Positions 7,795 through 15,947 of a stretch of DNA of 64,000 bases are shown here, in pieces; within the stretch, counting starts at the first letter, position 1, and every line of letters starts with the position of its first letter. The stretch covers positions 62,001 to 126,000 of the forward strand of contig NZ_FOMT01000003.1 of assembly GCF_900112695.1 (NCBI RefSeq). The letters are read 5' to 3'. Made by a program: the position numbers and the translations under genes. The notes under the pieces are model-generated. The model was not told where the DNA came from and did not search any database. It worked only from the letters and a program-made list of their open reading frames with translations. The DNA comes from Paenibacillus catalpae. GTDB lineage: Bacteria; Bacillota; Bacilli; Paenibacillales; Paenibacillaceae.

Positions 7795-8280
7795 TTACCC
7801 GAGCTCCCGACGAAAACCTTCCTCCGCCATATACTCCTCAACTTCCTTATGCGTCTCAAACGCCATTTCGAGGTTCATTCCGGAGTAAACGTACCACATA
7901 TCATCTTCCCACTTCACGATCAGGCTTTGATTTTCCTCATTGGTCCATAGCTGATCCTTCTTTTTACGGTTACGCGACGGTTTTGCCGCAGGCTCTTCCT
8001 CGCGCACCGACAGCGAGTCGATGGATTGGCGGAGCAGCGTGCGAAGCTGAATCTCGCTATAGTCGCGGATATTGATCATCCCTTTGTCATCCTGGCTGAA
8101 GTTACGCAGCAGCCCGGCATAAACGAAGCCATTGCCGTTCGGATGCAGATGGTACACGACATTTTTCCGGTCATACAGGCTGTTCTCGAACTGGAAGTTC
8201 ACTCGTCCCAGGGATACATCGGTGCGCTGAAGCTCCGGGAACGATTCAATAATGGCAAGCTTTTCTTCAAAAGTTAACAT
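7795..8280 (-). CDS. Conserved hypothetical protein
   Basis: 161 residues, soluble, no signal peptide or membrane segment. The N-terminal half ('MLTFEEKLAIIESFPELQR', 'DVSLGRVNFQFENSLYDRKN') and C-terminal half ('SLIVKWEDDMWYVYSGMNLE') look like two small folded regions joined by a charged lysine/arginine linker near residues 100-115. I do not recognise a domain. The ATG at 8280 is chosen over an upstream TTG because GGAGG lies five to six bases before it. It is a single gene, divergent from the deaminase at 8481, with 200 bp between them. No function can be assigned. Confidence 0.6.
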   Translation of the reverse strand: MLTFEEKLAIIESFPELQRTDVSLGRVNFQFENSLYDRKNVVYHLHPNGNGFVYAGLLRNFSQDDKGMINIRDYSEIQLRTLLRQSIDSLSVREEEPAAKPSRNRKKKDQLWTNEENQSLIVKWEDDMWYVYSGMNLEMAFETHKEVEEYMAEEGFRRELG

Positions 8281-8424
8281 AACATCCTCCATCGTCAATC
8301 CAAAATGTGCTCCGGCTATTATAGCACAAGCATCATCCGCTTACGAAGCAGCTTCCGTAACTGTGCGCTGCAACTAAGAGAAAGACTCCCCATTAGTCGC
8401 CGCTACAAAGATGCACCGGGCTCG

Positions 8425-8453
8425 TTTACTCCTCACGCTAATCTAACTATGAT
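8425..8453 (+). promoter_or_regulatory. Sigma-A-like promoter of the deaminase gene
   Basis: TTTACT (8425-8430) and TATGAT (8448-8453) are 17 bp apart, 27 bp before the start codon. Confidence 0.55.
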
Positions 8454-8480
8454 AAGGGGAAACGAAGGGAGCGAGAGAGA

Positions 8481-8960
8481 ATGAAGCATGATCATGCGTA
8501 TTATTTGAAGTATTGCATCGAGGTGTCCCGCAAGTCGAGAGAAAACGGCAATACGCCGTTTGGAGCGATTCTAGTGAACGAGCAAGGCGAGATTGTCCTG
8601 GAGCAGGAGAACGTCGAAATTACGGAAAAACGCTGCACCGGCCATGCCGAAACCGCGCTGATGGAGAAAGCCTCCCATCAATATCCGCATCATGATTTGT
8701 GGAACTACACGCTGTACACGACTTTTGAGCCATGCGCAATGTGTTCGGGTGCGATCTATTGGGGCAACGTAGGCAAAGTGGTCTATGCGGCGACGGAGGA
8801 AGCATTGCTGAAGATGACAGGCGATCATGAGCAGAATCCGACGTTCAATCTCCCATGCCGGGATATTTTCGATAAAGGACAAAAGCCGATTGAAGTAATT
8901 GGACCATTTCCGGAGCTTGAGGAAGAGGTTGTTGCCGTTCATAAAGGTTACTGGAATTAG
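8481..8960 (+). CDS. Zinc-dependent nucleoside/nucleobase deaminase
   Basis: 159 residues of the cytidine/deoxycytidylate deaminase superfamily. The zinc ligands and proton shuttle are visible: His55 and Glu57 in 'TGHAE', and Cys85 and Cys88 in 'PCAMCSGAIYW'. The length and the N-terminal 'NTPFGAILVNEQGEIV' resemble guanine-deaminase and TadA-like enzymes. The C-terminal sequence lacks the usual TadA tail, so a free base or nucleoside deaminase is more likely than a tRNA deaminase, but I cannot settle this. The ribosome site is purine-rich (GGGAGCGAG). The gene stands alone with its own promoter and no regulatory partner. Confidence 0.8.
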   Translation: MKHDHAYYLKYCIEVSRKSRENGNTPFGAILVNEQGEIVLEQENVEITEKRCTGHAETALMEKASHQYPHHDLWNYTLYTTFEPCAMCSGAIYWGNVGKVVYAATEEALLKMTGDHEQNPTFNLPCRDIFDKGQKPIEVIGPFPELEEEVVAVHKGYWN

Positions 8961-9132
8961 CTTTCGTCGAAAGGCAGGAATACGGGGGAGGTCGTCTTTT
9001 TTGTCCTTGCTTTGCATAAGCATGTAGAGGTAAGGGACAAAGGCTTTGGACTGTTCTTGCGAAGTAAGAATTCCCACAAATGGCCAATATCTTGTCATAC
9101 GTGTGGCAATTCTTTTCAGGAGGCGATGGAAC

Positions 9133-10266
9133 GTGACGAAATGGGGAAGAAGGGGATGGCTGCTCCGATCGTTTGGCCTGAGCCGGCAGCAACTGTGGTC
9201 TAATCGTCCTTTTGCGAAGGTGAAGCGGGTCAGCTGGGGAAGCAAGCTCTCTGCTCCAGGCAGCACGCCAAAGCCATGGGGAACAAGCAAGTGGCGCTCT
9301 CCGCGCAAACCAAAACCCGCCAGTAGCTGGGGCGGCATGTGGCAGCCCCGCCAGCGCCCGGTCAGACCGGCGGGAAGAAGCATCAAGACGATGAGTATCA
9401 GCTCGGCGGGTAGCGGCAGTGGAGGAACAAGGTTAAAATCGGGCAAGCGTCGGACAAAACTGTGGATTATTGTCACTATTCTCGTCCTGCTTATCGGAAC
9501 AATTCAATCGCTTGTTTACATTGAGAAGCATCTTCGCCCGCCACTTATGAAGGTCGCACAGCTTCGGATCAAGCAAGTCGCGACGCAGGCTATTAATAAG
9601 GCTACAACTAATGAGGTTGTAAATAATGCCGAATTCGAGAAGCTGATTGATTGGAAGATGAACAGCAGCGGCAAAGTATCCGGCTTTATGCTGAACTATG
9701 CGGAGCATACGAAGATCCGGTCAGAGACGATCAAGACGGTACAGGCTACGCTTGACGAGCTGAAGGAAATTCCCGAGCATATTCCGGTCGGCAACGCCCT
9801 GGGCAGTGCATTGATCTCCACCTACGGTCCGAGGATCCCGGTCAAGTTCGAGCCGGTTGGCGCCGTGAAGGTGGATCTGAATACGCGCCAGACAAACGCG
9901 GGCATCAACATGATTCTGATTGAAGTGTATATTCATATTGTGTCCGAGGTGGCGATTATCGTTCCGTTCGAGACCGATCCCCAGATCGTAGAGACGGAAA
10001 TCCCGATCTCCTATCTGCTTGTTGTGGGCGATGTACCGATGTATTACTACGATAATGAAGGCAAGCCGGTTGGAGAATCTGCCCCGGATGCTCCGAATAT
10101 TTCACTGCCGATGTCCAAGGGCGAAGGGGTAAGCCAGCCGTCGGACGGAAGCATGCTGAAGGAGCAGCTGGAATCCGAAGATTCCCCTCTGCCTTCCAAT
10201 AACGGCAGCAATTCGGATAGTAGCGCAGGCAATGCCAATGCAAGAAATGCCGGAGACGGCGGCTAA
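9133..10266 (+). CDS. yunB: Sporulation protein YunB with long basic N-terminal extension
   Basis: 377 residues from GTG 9133, which has AGGAGG nine bases upstream. Residues 1-110 are rich in Arg, Lys, Pro, Ser and Trp and look disordered. One transmembrane helix follows ('LWIIVTILVLLIGTIQSLVYI', about 112-132), then the conserved YunB domain ('HLRPPLMKVAQLRIKQVATQ', 'SALISTYGPRIPVKFEPVG', 'ETEIPISYLLVVGDVPMYYY') and a Ser/Asn-rich tail. YunB is a mother-cell sporulation protein needed for normal spore formation in Bacillus subtilis, biochemical role unknown. There yunB, lytH and lipA are neighbours, as here. Bacillus YunB is roughly 250 residues, so the N-terminal tail is an addition. Confidence 0.85.
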   Translation: MTKWGRRGWLLRSFGLSRQQLWSNRPFAKVKRVSWGSKLSAPGSTPKPWGTSKWRSPRKPKPASSWGGMWQPRQRPVRPAGRSIKTMSISSAGSGSGGTRLKSGKRRTKLWIIVTILVLLIGTIQSLVYIEKHLRPPLMKVAQLRIKQVATQAINKATTNEVVNNAEFEKLIDWKMNSSGKVSGFMLNYAEHTKIRSETIKTVQATLDELKEIPEHIPVGNALGSALISTYGPRIPVKFEPVGAVKVDLNTRQTNAGINMILIEVYIHIVSEVAIIVPFETDPQIVETEIPISYLLVVGDVPMYYYDNEGKPVGESAPDAPNISLPMSKGEGVSQPSDGSMLKEQLESEDSPLPSNNGSNSDSSAGNANARNAGDGG

Positions 10267-10281
10267 CGAGGGTGGAAAAAT

Positions 10282-10331
10282 AAAAGGGGCATCCCGAAAG
10301 GTCACATCGGCCTTTGGGATTGCCCCTTTTA
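10282..10331. terminator. Strong bidirectional terminator between yunB and lytH
   Basis: AAAAGGGGCATCCC...CCTTT and the complementary GGGATTGCCCCTTTT form a long stem with A and T runs at the two ends, serving both convergent genes. Confidence 0.9.
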
Positions 10332-11378
10332 TCAATTTGCTCTTAACCGGCGCCGTTCATCCTGCTCCCACCGTCTCAGCAGCGGATAAGGATCGAATGC
10401 CCATTCGATAAGACCGCGGTCCCTATACACTCCGTAATGCAGATGAGGAGGGAATTTGCCCTGTGTTCCCGGTTTGCCGTAACCGGAGCTGCCAACCCAC
10501 CCGATGGTCTGTCCTGGCTTTACGATTGTTCCGATGCCTATCGTTTTATCAAAGCCGGACAAATGAGCGTAATAATGATAATAATTGTTTAGATCCCGAA
10601 TGCCGATCCGCCAGCCTCCATATGGATTCCAGCCCTTCACTTCTACGACGCCAAAGCAGGTGCTTCGGACGGGAATTCCGTAATTAGCGAAAATATCCGT
10701 TCCTTCATGGGTCCGCCGTCCTCCCCAGCCGCGGGCATTACCCCATGTGCTTTTGTACGAATAATTCGTTCCGACCGGTACGGGAAACGCATGATCGAAC
10801 AGATTGAGGCGGCCGAATGTGGCATAAAGGCTGGAAAACTGCTGAATGCGCTGCACGGCTCTGCTGTTATGGTAGTACTCCCATAAGCCAATTGAAAAAT
10901 CATCCTCGGTAGAACCGCCATGCTGCAGAAGCCTTGTCGCTACGGAATACAGCAAATCGAAATCGCTTGAACGGTTGGCAAAGCCGTCGCCGTCGCCGTC
11001 GCGGCCAATGCCGTTGAACCATTGAATCGAAGCCGGTACGTTATCTGACGAGTCCGGATTAAGTGCGCCGGCCCATTGCTCCTCGTCGATATAAATACCA
11101 ACGAAACTTCCCAATTGAGGACGGGCTTTTGGACGGGCTTTCGACAGCGTGCGCTCATATTGATCAACGGCAGCAAGGCGGTACCATGGGATGCCGGTCA
11201 CGTCACTCAGTTGGTCGTAAAGCTGTTGTCTGCTGACGAGCGGATCAACGTCCCCGCTTGATGATTGGGTTTGGGCTGGTTCAGCTTTGCTGATGCTCGG
11301 ATTCGCATAGCTTGATTGCCCGGTCATAAGCATGGAAGCGACAATTGTAGCTAGGGCAATAGAAAAAGTCTGTTTCAA
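10332..11378 (-). CDS. lytH: M23 metallopeptidase, sporulation L-Ala-D-Glu endopeptidase LytH-like
   Basis: 348 residues from a TTG at 11378; AAAGGGTGG lies six bases upstream and a signal peptide begins at once ('KQTFSIALATIVASMLMTG'). The C-terminal third is an LAS-type M23 peptidase: the HxxxD zinc motif is His224 and Asp228 in 'THEGTDIF', and the HxH motif is His312 and His314 in 'PHLHYG'. Residues 40-190 form an N-terminal domain with 'DVTGIPWYRLAAVDQYER' and an Asp/Gly-rich 'GRDGDGDGFANRSSD' segment. LytH trims cortex peptidoglycan to single L-alanine side chains late in sporulation. The name rests on M23 type and on the conserved order yunB-lytH-lipA. Confidence 0.8.
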   Translation of the reverse strand: MKQTFSIALATIVASMLMTGQSSYANPSISKAEPAQTQSSSGDVDPLVSRQQLYDQLSDVTGIPWYRLAAVDQYERTLSKARPKARPQLGSFVGIYIDEEQWAGALNPDSSDNVPASIQWFNGIGRDGDGDGFANRSSDFDLLYSVATRLLQHGGSTEDDFSIGLWEYYHNSRAVQRIQQFSSLYATFGRLNLFDHAFPVPVGTNYSYKSTWGNARGWGGRRTHEGTDIFANYGIPVRSTCFGVVEVKGWNPYGGWRIGIRDLNNYYHYYAHLSGFDKTIGIGTIVKPGQTIGWVGSSGYGKPGTQGKFPPHLHYGVYRDRGLIEWAFDPYPLLRRWEQDERRRLRAN

Positions 11379-11431
11379 TTGTTCCACCCTTTCGAAAGCT
11401 CGAAGCAATATTCGTTATGTTTTGCAAATCA

Positions 11432-11459
11432 TTGGATTTTATCCGAACTATGCTATAAT
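11432..11459 (+). promoter_or_regulatory. Promoter of lipA
   Basis: TTGGAT (11432-11437), a 16-bp spacer and an extended -10 TGCTATAAT (TATAAT at 11454-11459) lie 50 bp before the lipA start. Confidence 0.7.
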
Positions 11460-11509
11460 AAACGGTGAGATTCGGCTGTCCAATTGAAAGTGAAAGCAGG
11501 GAATTCCAG

Positions 11510-12412
11510 ATGAAATCAAACAAAGAAAAATTGAAAAAGCCGGACTGGCTTAAAATAAAGCTTACAACCGAAGGCAACTACACCGAAATCAAAGATATGA
11601 TGCGCACCAAGACGCTTCATACCGTCTGTGAGGAAGCACGCTGCCCGAATATTTACGAGTGCTGGGCAAACCGTACGGCAACCTTTATGATACTGGGCGA
11701 CATTTGTACGCGTGCTTGCCGCTTCTGTGCGGTGAAGACAGGACTTCCGACAGAGCTTGATCTGCAGGAGCCGGAGCGCGTAGCGGAAGCTGCCGAGCAA
11801 ATGGGGCTGCGCCATTGCGTTGTCACCTCTGTTGCGCGAGATGATCTGGCCGATGGCGGTGCGTCGATCTTTGCAGGCACGATCCGCGCGCTTCGTGAGC
11901 GGCTGCCATTCTGCCGGGTAGAAGTGTTGATTCCGGACTTTATGGGGAATGCGGATTCGCTGCAGGTCGTTATGGATGCCAAGCCGGACATTCTGAATCA
12001 TAACATCGAGACGGTTGAGAGAATGTCGAATCGCGTACGGGCGAAAGCGAAGTACAGACGATCTCTCGAGCTCTTGAAGCGTGCGAAGGAAATGAATCCG
12101 AAGATCCCGACGAAATCAAGCATTATGCTTGGCGTTGGCGAAACGTATGAAGAGGTGCTGCAGGCGATGGACGACCTTCGCGCGGTGGATTGCAATATTT
12201 TGACGCTTGGTCAATATTTGCAGCCTACGCCAAACCATATGCCGATCGAACGTTATGTGCACCCGGATGAATTCAAAAGCTTGAAGGAAGAAGGCTACAA
12301 GCGTGGATTCCGCCATGTCGAGTCGGGACCGCTGGTAAGAAGCTCTTATCATGCGCATGAACAGACCGATTCGGCGGCTGCCGCACAAGAACGCGAGCTT
12401 AGCAACGCATAG
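11510..12412 (+). CDS. lipA: Lipoyl synthase
   Basis: 300 residues, a radical-SAM enzyme that inserts two sulfurs into octanoyl groups on lipoate-dependent proteins. Both iron-sulfur sites can be seen: the auxiliary cluster Cys40, Cys45 and Cys51 ('[12 protein letters not shown]') and the SAM-binding Cys66, Cys70 and Cys73 ('CTRACRFC'). The closing 'RSSY' supplies the conserved serine ligand of the auxiliary cluster. ATG 11510 is chosen because the family N-terminus and a GCAGGGA ribosome site agree with it. It is followed by yutD 35 bp later, the same order as in Bacillus, and probably shares its transcript. Confidence 0.96.
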   Translation: MKSNKEKLKKPDWLKIKLTTEGNYTEIKDMMRTKTLHTVCEEARCPNIYECWANRTATFMILGDICTRACRFCAVKTGLPTELDLQEPERVAEAAEQMGLRHCVVTSVARDDLADGGASIFAGTIRALRERLPFCRVEVLIPDFMGNADSLQVVMDAKPDILNHNIETVERMSNRVRAKAKYRRSLELLKRAKEMNPKIPTKSSIMLGVGETYEEVLQAMDDLRAVDCNILTLGQYLQPTPNHMPIERYVHPDEFKSLKEEGYKRGFRHVESGPLVRSSYHAHEQTDSAAAAQERELSNA

Positions 12413-12447
12413 CTTCTATTGGGGAATTCGAAAGAGGGGAAACGGGA

Positions 12448-13149
12448 TTGATCCAAATTGGCGGCAAAATATATGAACTTATTCATGAAAATCGTAACGG
12501 CTGGAATGCGGATGCGTTCAAGGACCGTTACAGCGAAGTATTGGAGCGTTACGATTTTATTATCGGCGACTGGGGTTATAGCCAGCTGCGTTTGAAAGGC
12601 TTTTTCCGCGACAATCATATGAAGGCGACGAAGGACAGCGCCTACTCGGGAATGTCGGATTATATTAATGAATACTGCAATTTCGGCTGCCCTTATTTCG
12701 TTCTGGAGAAGACAGGCACAATCAAGAAATCAACGGACGATGAAGAAGCCGGCGAGGAGCAGGACGCAGCCCTCAAGCAGGATACTTATGTGCAGGAGAA
12801 AATGGATGCGGAGGATGAGCAGGATGCTGCAGCCGCATCGCTTGCTGACGCCGTGCTGGCTGGCGCGGCTGCGGCAGCAAGGGAAAGCGCGGCAGCCGGC
12901 AGAGGCAGCGCCCGTAATGCGGAAGACTCGCAGCAGCAGCCTGCCCGGCAGCAGGGCCATCGCGGCGGTAGGGACCAGCACAGAAGAAGCTATCGTCCAA
13001 ATGGCAAGAAGCCGATAAAATCGTCAGCGAACAAGGATGTAGCCGCTGCATCCGAGCAAGCTGCGGTTCATGCTCAGCCTAGCCAGAAGCCAAGAGACCG
13101 CGACAAAAACAAGGAGCACCACAAAGAGCAGGGTAGCCGTCAGTCCTGA
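12448..13149 (+). CDS. yutD: YutD family protein (DUF1027) with low-complexity tail
   Basis: 233 residues from a TTG at 12448 (GAGGGGAAAC upstream). Residues 1-95 are a full YutD domain: 'IQIGGKIYELIHENRNGWN', 'RYDFIIGDWGYSQLRLKGFF' and 'YINEYCNFGCPYFVLEK'. The usual protein ends about there. The remaining 135 residues are Glu-rich, then Ala-rich, then Gln/Arg/Lys-rich, without predicted fold, and strongly basic at the end, which could bind nucleic acid or ribosomes. The domain's function is unknown. It is cotranscribed with lipA and ends before a strong terminator. Confidence 0.88.
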   Translation: MIQIGGKIYELIHENRNGWNADAFKDRYSEVLERYDFIIGDWGYSQLRLKGFFRDNHMKATKDSAYSGMSDYINEYCNFGCPYFVLEKTGTIKKSTDDEEAGEEQDAALKQDTYVQEKMDAEDEQDAAAASLADAVLAGAAAAARESAAAGRGSARNAEDSQQQPARQQGHRGGRDQHRRSYRPNGKKPIKSSANKDVAAASEQAAVHAQPSQKPRDRDKNKEHHKEQGSRQS

Positions 13150-13161
13150 TGGCAAAAATAG

Positions 13162-13209
13162 AAAAGGGCTGTCCCAAGGTCGTAAAGACCTTGAGGACAG
13201 CCCTTTTTT
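13162..13209. terminator. Bidirectional terminator between yutD and nadK
   Basis: AAAAGGGCTGTCC pairs with GGACAGCCCTTTT, with an inner AAGGTC/GACCTT stem, and a T run on the plus strand. The convergent nadK gene ends ten bases beyond it. Confidence 0.9.
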
Positions 13210-13217
13210 GATTAGAA

Positions 13218-14006
13218 TCACATATCGACAAACGCATCACGCACGCGGTTCCAGAACGGGAACGGACGGTACCGGGCAAAGCTGACTTTACGCGTAGACA
13301 CGCTGCAGCGGATGGAACGGATATCGGTCCGTTGAAAGCTCAGATGATCAATGGTCAGCAGCAGGCGCTGTTCCTTCTTGGAAATAATATCACAGTGATG
13401 ATGCTGCGGCAGCAGGAACGAAGAGCCGAGTGTCCGGTAGACGCGGTTGTTGATGGATGCGATCTCTGCAATTTGCAGCGACTCGATCGAAGGATGAACG
13501 ATTGCGCCGCCGACACTTTTGTTATAAGCGGTGCTTCCCGAAGGGGTGGAGATGACAATACCGTCCCCGCGGAACATTTCGAACGATTCATCATTTACGC
13601 TTAGCTGTACGACCAAAGTCGCATCAACACCCTTTAACGTAAATTCGTTCAAGGCAAGGTAATAGTAATTCTGCTCGTCTGTTTCCACTGCAATCTCTGC
13701 TAACGGATAACGGACGAGATGGGGAGTTTCTTCCGCCATCAAGGTGACAAGCATTTCTAATTCATCCGCTTTCCAGTCGGCATAGAAGCCAAGATGACCC
13801 GTGTGAATACCAACAAAGGAAACATCGGTTACACGGTCGACATATTTGTGGAAAGCCTGGAGCAGCGTCCCGTCTCCGCCGATGGACACGATAATATCCG
13901 GTGTATCGTCATTGCGCGTAAGACCGCGCTCTGCCGCCAGCTGATGGAATTGCTCCGCTAATGATTTCGATAATTGATCGCCACGATCGATGACTGCATA
14001 TTTCAA
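13218..14006 (-). CDS. nadK: NAD kinase
   Basis: 262 residues from a TTG at 14006 that has GGAAGGGG about ten bases upstream; the upstream ATG options would put the ribosome site inside the protein. The enzyme makes NADP from NAD and ATP. Family motifs are present: 'GGDGT' at residues 43-47 with catalytic Asp45, 'HTGHLGFYADW', 'LALNEFTL', and 'GDGIVISTPSGSTAYNKS' for NAD binding. Length matches Bacillus PpnKA/PpnKB. It ends at the shared terminator with yutD. The ylbJ gene lies upstream on the same strand, 85 bp away, and may be cotranscribed. Confidence 0.93.
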   Translation of the reverse strand: MKYAVIDRGDQLSKSLAEQFHQLAAERGLTRNDDTPDIIVSIGGDGTLLQAFHKYVDRVTDVSFVGIHTGHLGFYADWKADELEMLVTLMAEETPHLVRYPLAEIAVETDEQNYYYLALNEFTLKGVDATLVVQLSVNDESFEMFRGDGIVISTPSGSTAYNKSVGGAIVHPSIESLQIAEIASINNRVYRTLGSSFLLPQHHHCDIISKKEQRLLLTIDHLSFQRTDIRSIRCSVSTRKVSFARYRPFPFWNRVRDAFVDM

Positions 14007-14091
14007 GAAATTTAAACCCCTTCCGGCCAATTGCATATTACTAATGATGATATAGGAATATGGCTTCAAATTCAACGCTGAGCCTAAAAGT

Positions 14092-15150
14092 TTAAGGAGC
14101 CAGCCATCCCCATAACAAGTAAACAAGCACGACAGAGATAAAGGCATGCGCCAGCCTAGCCACCATAAGCGGTATATAACGCAGATCCGTGCGGCTTAAC
14201 AAGCTCAGCACTTGAGCGTGTACGGAAAGTCCCCCCCAGGACAGGATCCATGCGGCAACGGCAGCCTGGTGCATTAGTCCGGTGTCTGCTTCGCCTGCGG
14301 CCCTGGCTCCGAGAGTTACTTCGAATAAACCGAAAATAGTTGCATCGGCAAGCTTTGCAGGCAGTCCAACTGCGCCAAACAATAACCGCAGTCCTTCGGC
14401 TAACGCCTCAACGATGCCTGCACGGGTCAGAAGCTCCATGACCACGGAGAAAAAAACGACAAGACCGCCTACCACAATCATGAGGCGAAGCGCGGATTGA
14501 ATGCTGTCCTGCAGCAGCTTGCCAAGATTTCTGCCGTCGAGAAGCCTGGCTTCATGCATCGCTTTTGTTGCTTCGACCAGCCGTGAGGTCCGTCGCTGCT
14601 GCAATCGTCTAGGGGATTCGGAGACCGGCTCGTGGCGGTCGTGGAAGCGCATGAGAAGACCGATAATGAAGGCCCCGCCATAATGGGCGGCTGCAAGAAC
14701 CGGCGCTAATGCGGCGTTATGGAAAAAGCCGACCGACACCGCTCCGATCAGGAAGATCGGATCCGATGTTGTCGTGAAGGCAACGAGCCGTTCTCCTTCC
14801 GCGCGTTTGACAAGCCCTTGCTCCCACAGCTGGGCTGTAAGTCTTGCGCCAACCGGATAGCCGGATACATAGCCCATCGTTACGACAAAGCTTCCGATGC
14901 CGGGAAGCCGGAATAACGGTCTCATCAGCGGATCAAGCAGCTTGCCGAAGAAGTGAACAATACCGAAGCCGAGGAGCAGCTCGGAAATGACGAAGAAAGG
15001 GAATAAGGCCGGGAACAAGACCTGCCACCATATCGATAATCCCCGCAGAGCCGATTCCAGCGTTTGCGTTGGGAACACGGCCATCAACAGGACGATAAGC
15101 AGGGCGACGAGACCGGTTAACGAAGCCGGCCGGGTAAGCGTTCGGAGCAT
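14092..15150 (-). CDS. ylbJ: Sporulation integral membrane protein YlbJ
   Basis: 352 residues with about eight hydrophobic helices. Typical YlbJ stretches are 'WWQVLFPALFPFFVISELLLG', 'TMGYVSGYPVGARL' and 'FTTTSDPIFLIGAVSVGFF', of the nucleoside-transporter-like (Gate) fold. A charged cytoplasmic loop lies near residues 175-215. YlbJ is made in the mother cell under sigma-E in Bacillus and is needed for spore cortex formation. ATG 15150 is chosen because AAAGGAGGA sits directly before it. Bacillus ylbJ is not next to nadK, so the neighbourhood is specific to this lineage. Confidence 0.88.
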   Translation of the reverse strand: MLRTLTRPASLTGLVALLIVLLMAVFPTQTLESALRGLSIWWQVLFPALFPFFVISELLLGFGIVHFFGKLLDPLMRPLFRLPGIGSFVVTMGYVSGYPVGARLTAQLWEQGLVKRAEGERLVAFTTTSDPIFLIGAVSVGFFHNAALAPVLAAAHYGGAFIIGLLMRFHDRHEPVSESPRRLQQRRTSRLVEATKAMHEARLLDGRNLGKLLQDSIQSALRLMIVVGGLVVFFSVVMELLTRAGIVEALAEGLRLLFGAVGLPAKLADATIFGLFEVTLGARAAGEADTGLMHQAAVAAWILSWGGLSVHAQVLSLLSRTDLRYIPLMVARLAHAFISVVLVYLLWGWLAP

Positions 15151-15317
15151 GGATGCGTCCTCCTTTGGACATGCGGGGAGCAGAATGTACAACCCCTACA
15201 AGAGGTATATGAAGAAAGGTGGACAGCCATCACTTCAGGACGGTTTTTCGGGCAAAAAATATTTTTCATAATTCTAAGAAAACGCTTGCAAAAAGGGCTG
15301 GACGGTCCGTTTTTTTA

Positions 15318-15326
15318 TGTTACAAT
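15318..15326 (+). promoter_or_regulatory. Extended -10 promoter of the small membrane peptide
   Basis: TGTTACAAT is an extended -10 element 33 bp before the peptide's start. No good -35 exists at the usual spacing. Confidence 0.5.
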
Positions 15327-15358
15327 GGAGGTACCTTTGAAGGCTTGGAGTGATGATG

Positions 15359-15451
15359 ATGAGTATAATCGCTGGCATTCTGGTCTGCGCATTCGTGTAT
15401 GTCATCCGAGAATCATTGACAGCACCGGGAGAAGAGGACTACGAAGGTTAA
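15359..15451 (+). CDS. Small single-pass membrane peptide
   Basis: A 30-residue peptide (32 if the first of three consecutive ATGs is used) preceded by GGAG at 15347-15350; the third ATG at 15359 has the best spacing. Residues 2-16 are hydrophobic ('SIIAGILVCAFVYVI') and the tail is acidic ('APGEEDYEG'). The gene has its own extended -10 promoter and its own strong terminator, so it is a complete transcription unit of about 170 nt. No homologue is recognised. Size and shape suit a membrane-complex modulator or a type I toxin-like peptide; no antisense RNA promoter was seen. Confidence 0.6.
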   Translation: MSIIAGILVCAFVYVIRESLTAPGEEDYEG

Positions 15452-15475
15452 TCGTTTCGGCTAATTCATAACAAT

Positions 15476-15505
15476 CCCGCATTGGTGACGATGCGGGTTT
15501 TTTTT
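15476..15505 (+). terminator. Intrinsic terminator of the small peptide gene
   Basis: CCCGCAT and ATGCGGG flank an eight-base loop and are followed by eight T. Confidence 0.9.
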
Positions 15506-15506
15506 G

Positions 15507-15515
15507 TGATATAAT
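15507..15515 (+). promoter_or_regulatory. Extended -10 promoter of the haemoglobin gene
   Basis: TGATATAAT (TATAAT at 15510-15515) follows the T-run of the preceding terminator and lies 35 bp before the start codon. Confidence 0.6.
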
Positions 15516-15549
15516 ACTAAATACCTACATTATGGAGATGAAATTGACG

Positions 15550-15933
15550 ATGAATAGGAATATAAGCCTTTATGAAGCAATTGGCGGAGCTGAGACTTTA
15601 AGACGAATTGTTGAGTCTTTTTACCCTAAGGTACAGGCGCATGAGCTGCTCGGTCCACTATTTCCGGAAAATATCATCCCCGTTATGGAGAAGCAGATTA
15701 TGTTTTTGACGCAGTTTTTTGGAGGACCTGCGCTGTTTTCCGACGAATACGGCCATCCAATGATGCGGGCGCGGCATATGCCTTTTCCGATAACACCGAA
15801 GCACGCTGAAGCTTGGCTCGATTGCATGAAGCGGGCGCTGCAGGAAGTTTCCGGACTGGATGAAGAGCTGCAAGCGTACATTATTGAAAGACTATCAGGT
15901 CCTGCCCACCATTTTGTGAACACACCCGAATAG
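15550..15933 (+). CDS. Group II truncated haemoglobin (YjbI/TrHbO type)
   Basis: 127 residues. The globin core is clear: 'SLYEAIGG' at the N-terminus, 'FYPKVQAHELLGPLFP', the haem-ligating proximal His76 in 'RARHMPF', and Trp89 in 'HAEAWLDCM', the G8 tryptophan typical of group II. It binds oxygen or NO in the cytoplasm. The start is uncertain: TTG 15544 has better spacing from GGAG than ATG 15550. The DUF2225 gene starts 14 bp after the stop and is probably cotranscribed. In Bacillus, yjbI lies beside the oxidative-stress genes yjbH and spx, which are absent here. Confidence 0.9.
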   Translation: MNRNISLYEAIGGAETLRRIVESFYPKVQAHELLGPLFPENIIPVMEKQIMFLTQFFGGPALFSDEYGHPMMRARHMPFPITPKHAEAWLDCMKRALQEVSGLDEELQAYIIERLSGPAHHFVNTPE

Positions 15934-15947
15934 GAGATGGGATTGGT

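Noticed and set aside
8571-9476. 301-codon minus-strand frame over the deaminase and yunB start
   Set aside because: It covers two genes that have clear families on the plus strand and has no ribosome site.
15195-15271. Short plus-strand frame (MYNPYKRYMKKGG...) with a purine-rich site between ylbJ and the small peptide
   Set aside because: It lies in the expected promoter region of ylbJ on the other strand and has no promoter or terminator of its own; too little evidence.
15353-15361. ATGATGATG triplet as a slippage or phase-variation tract
   Set aside because: Three in-frame ATGs keep the same frame and simply offer alternative starts; the tract is too short to suggest slippage.
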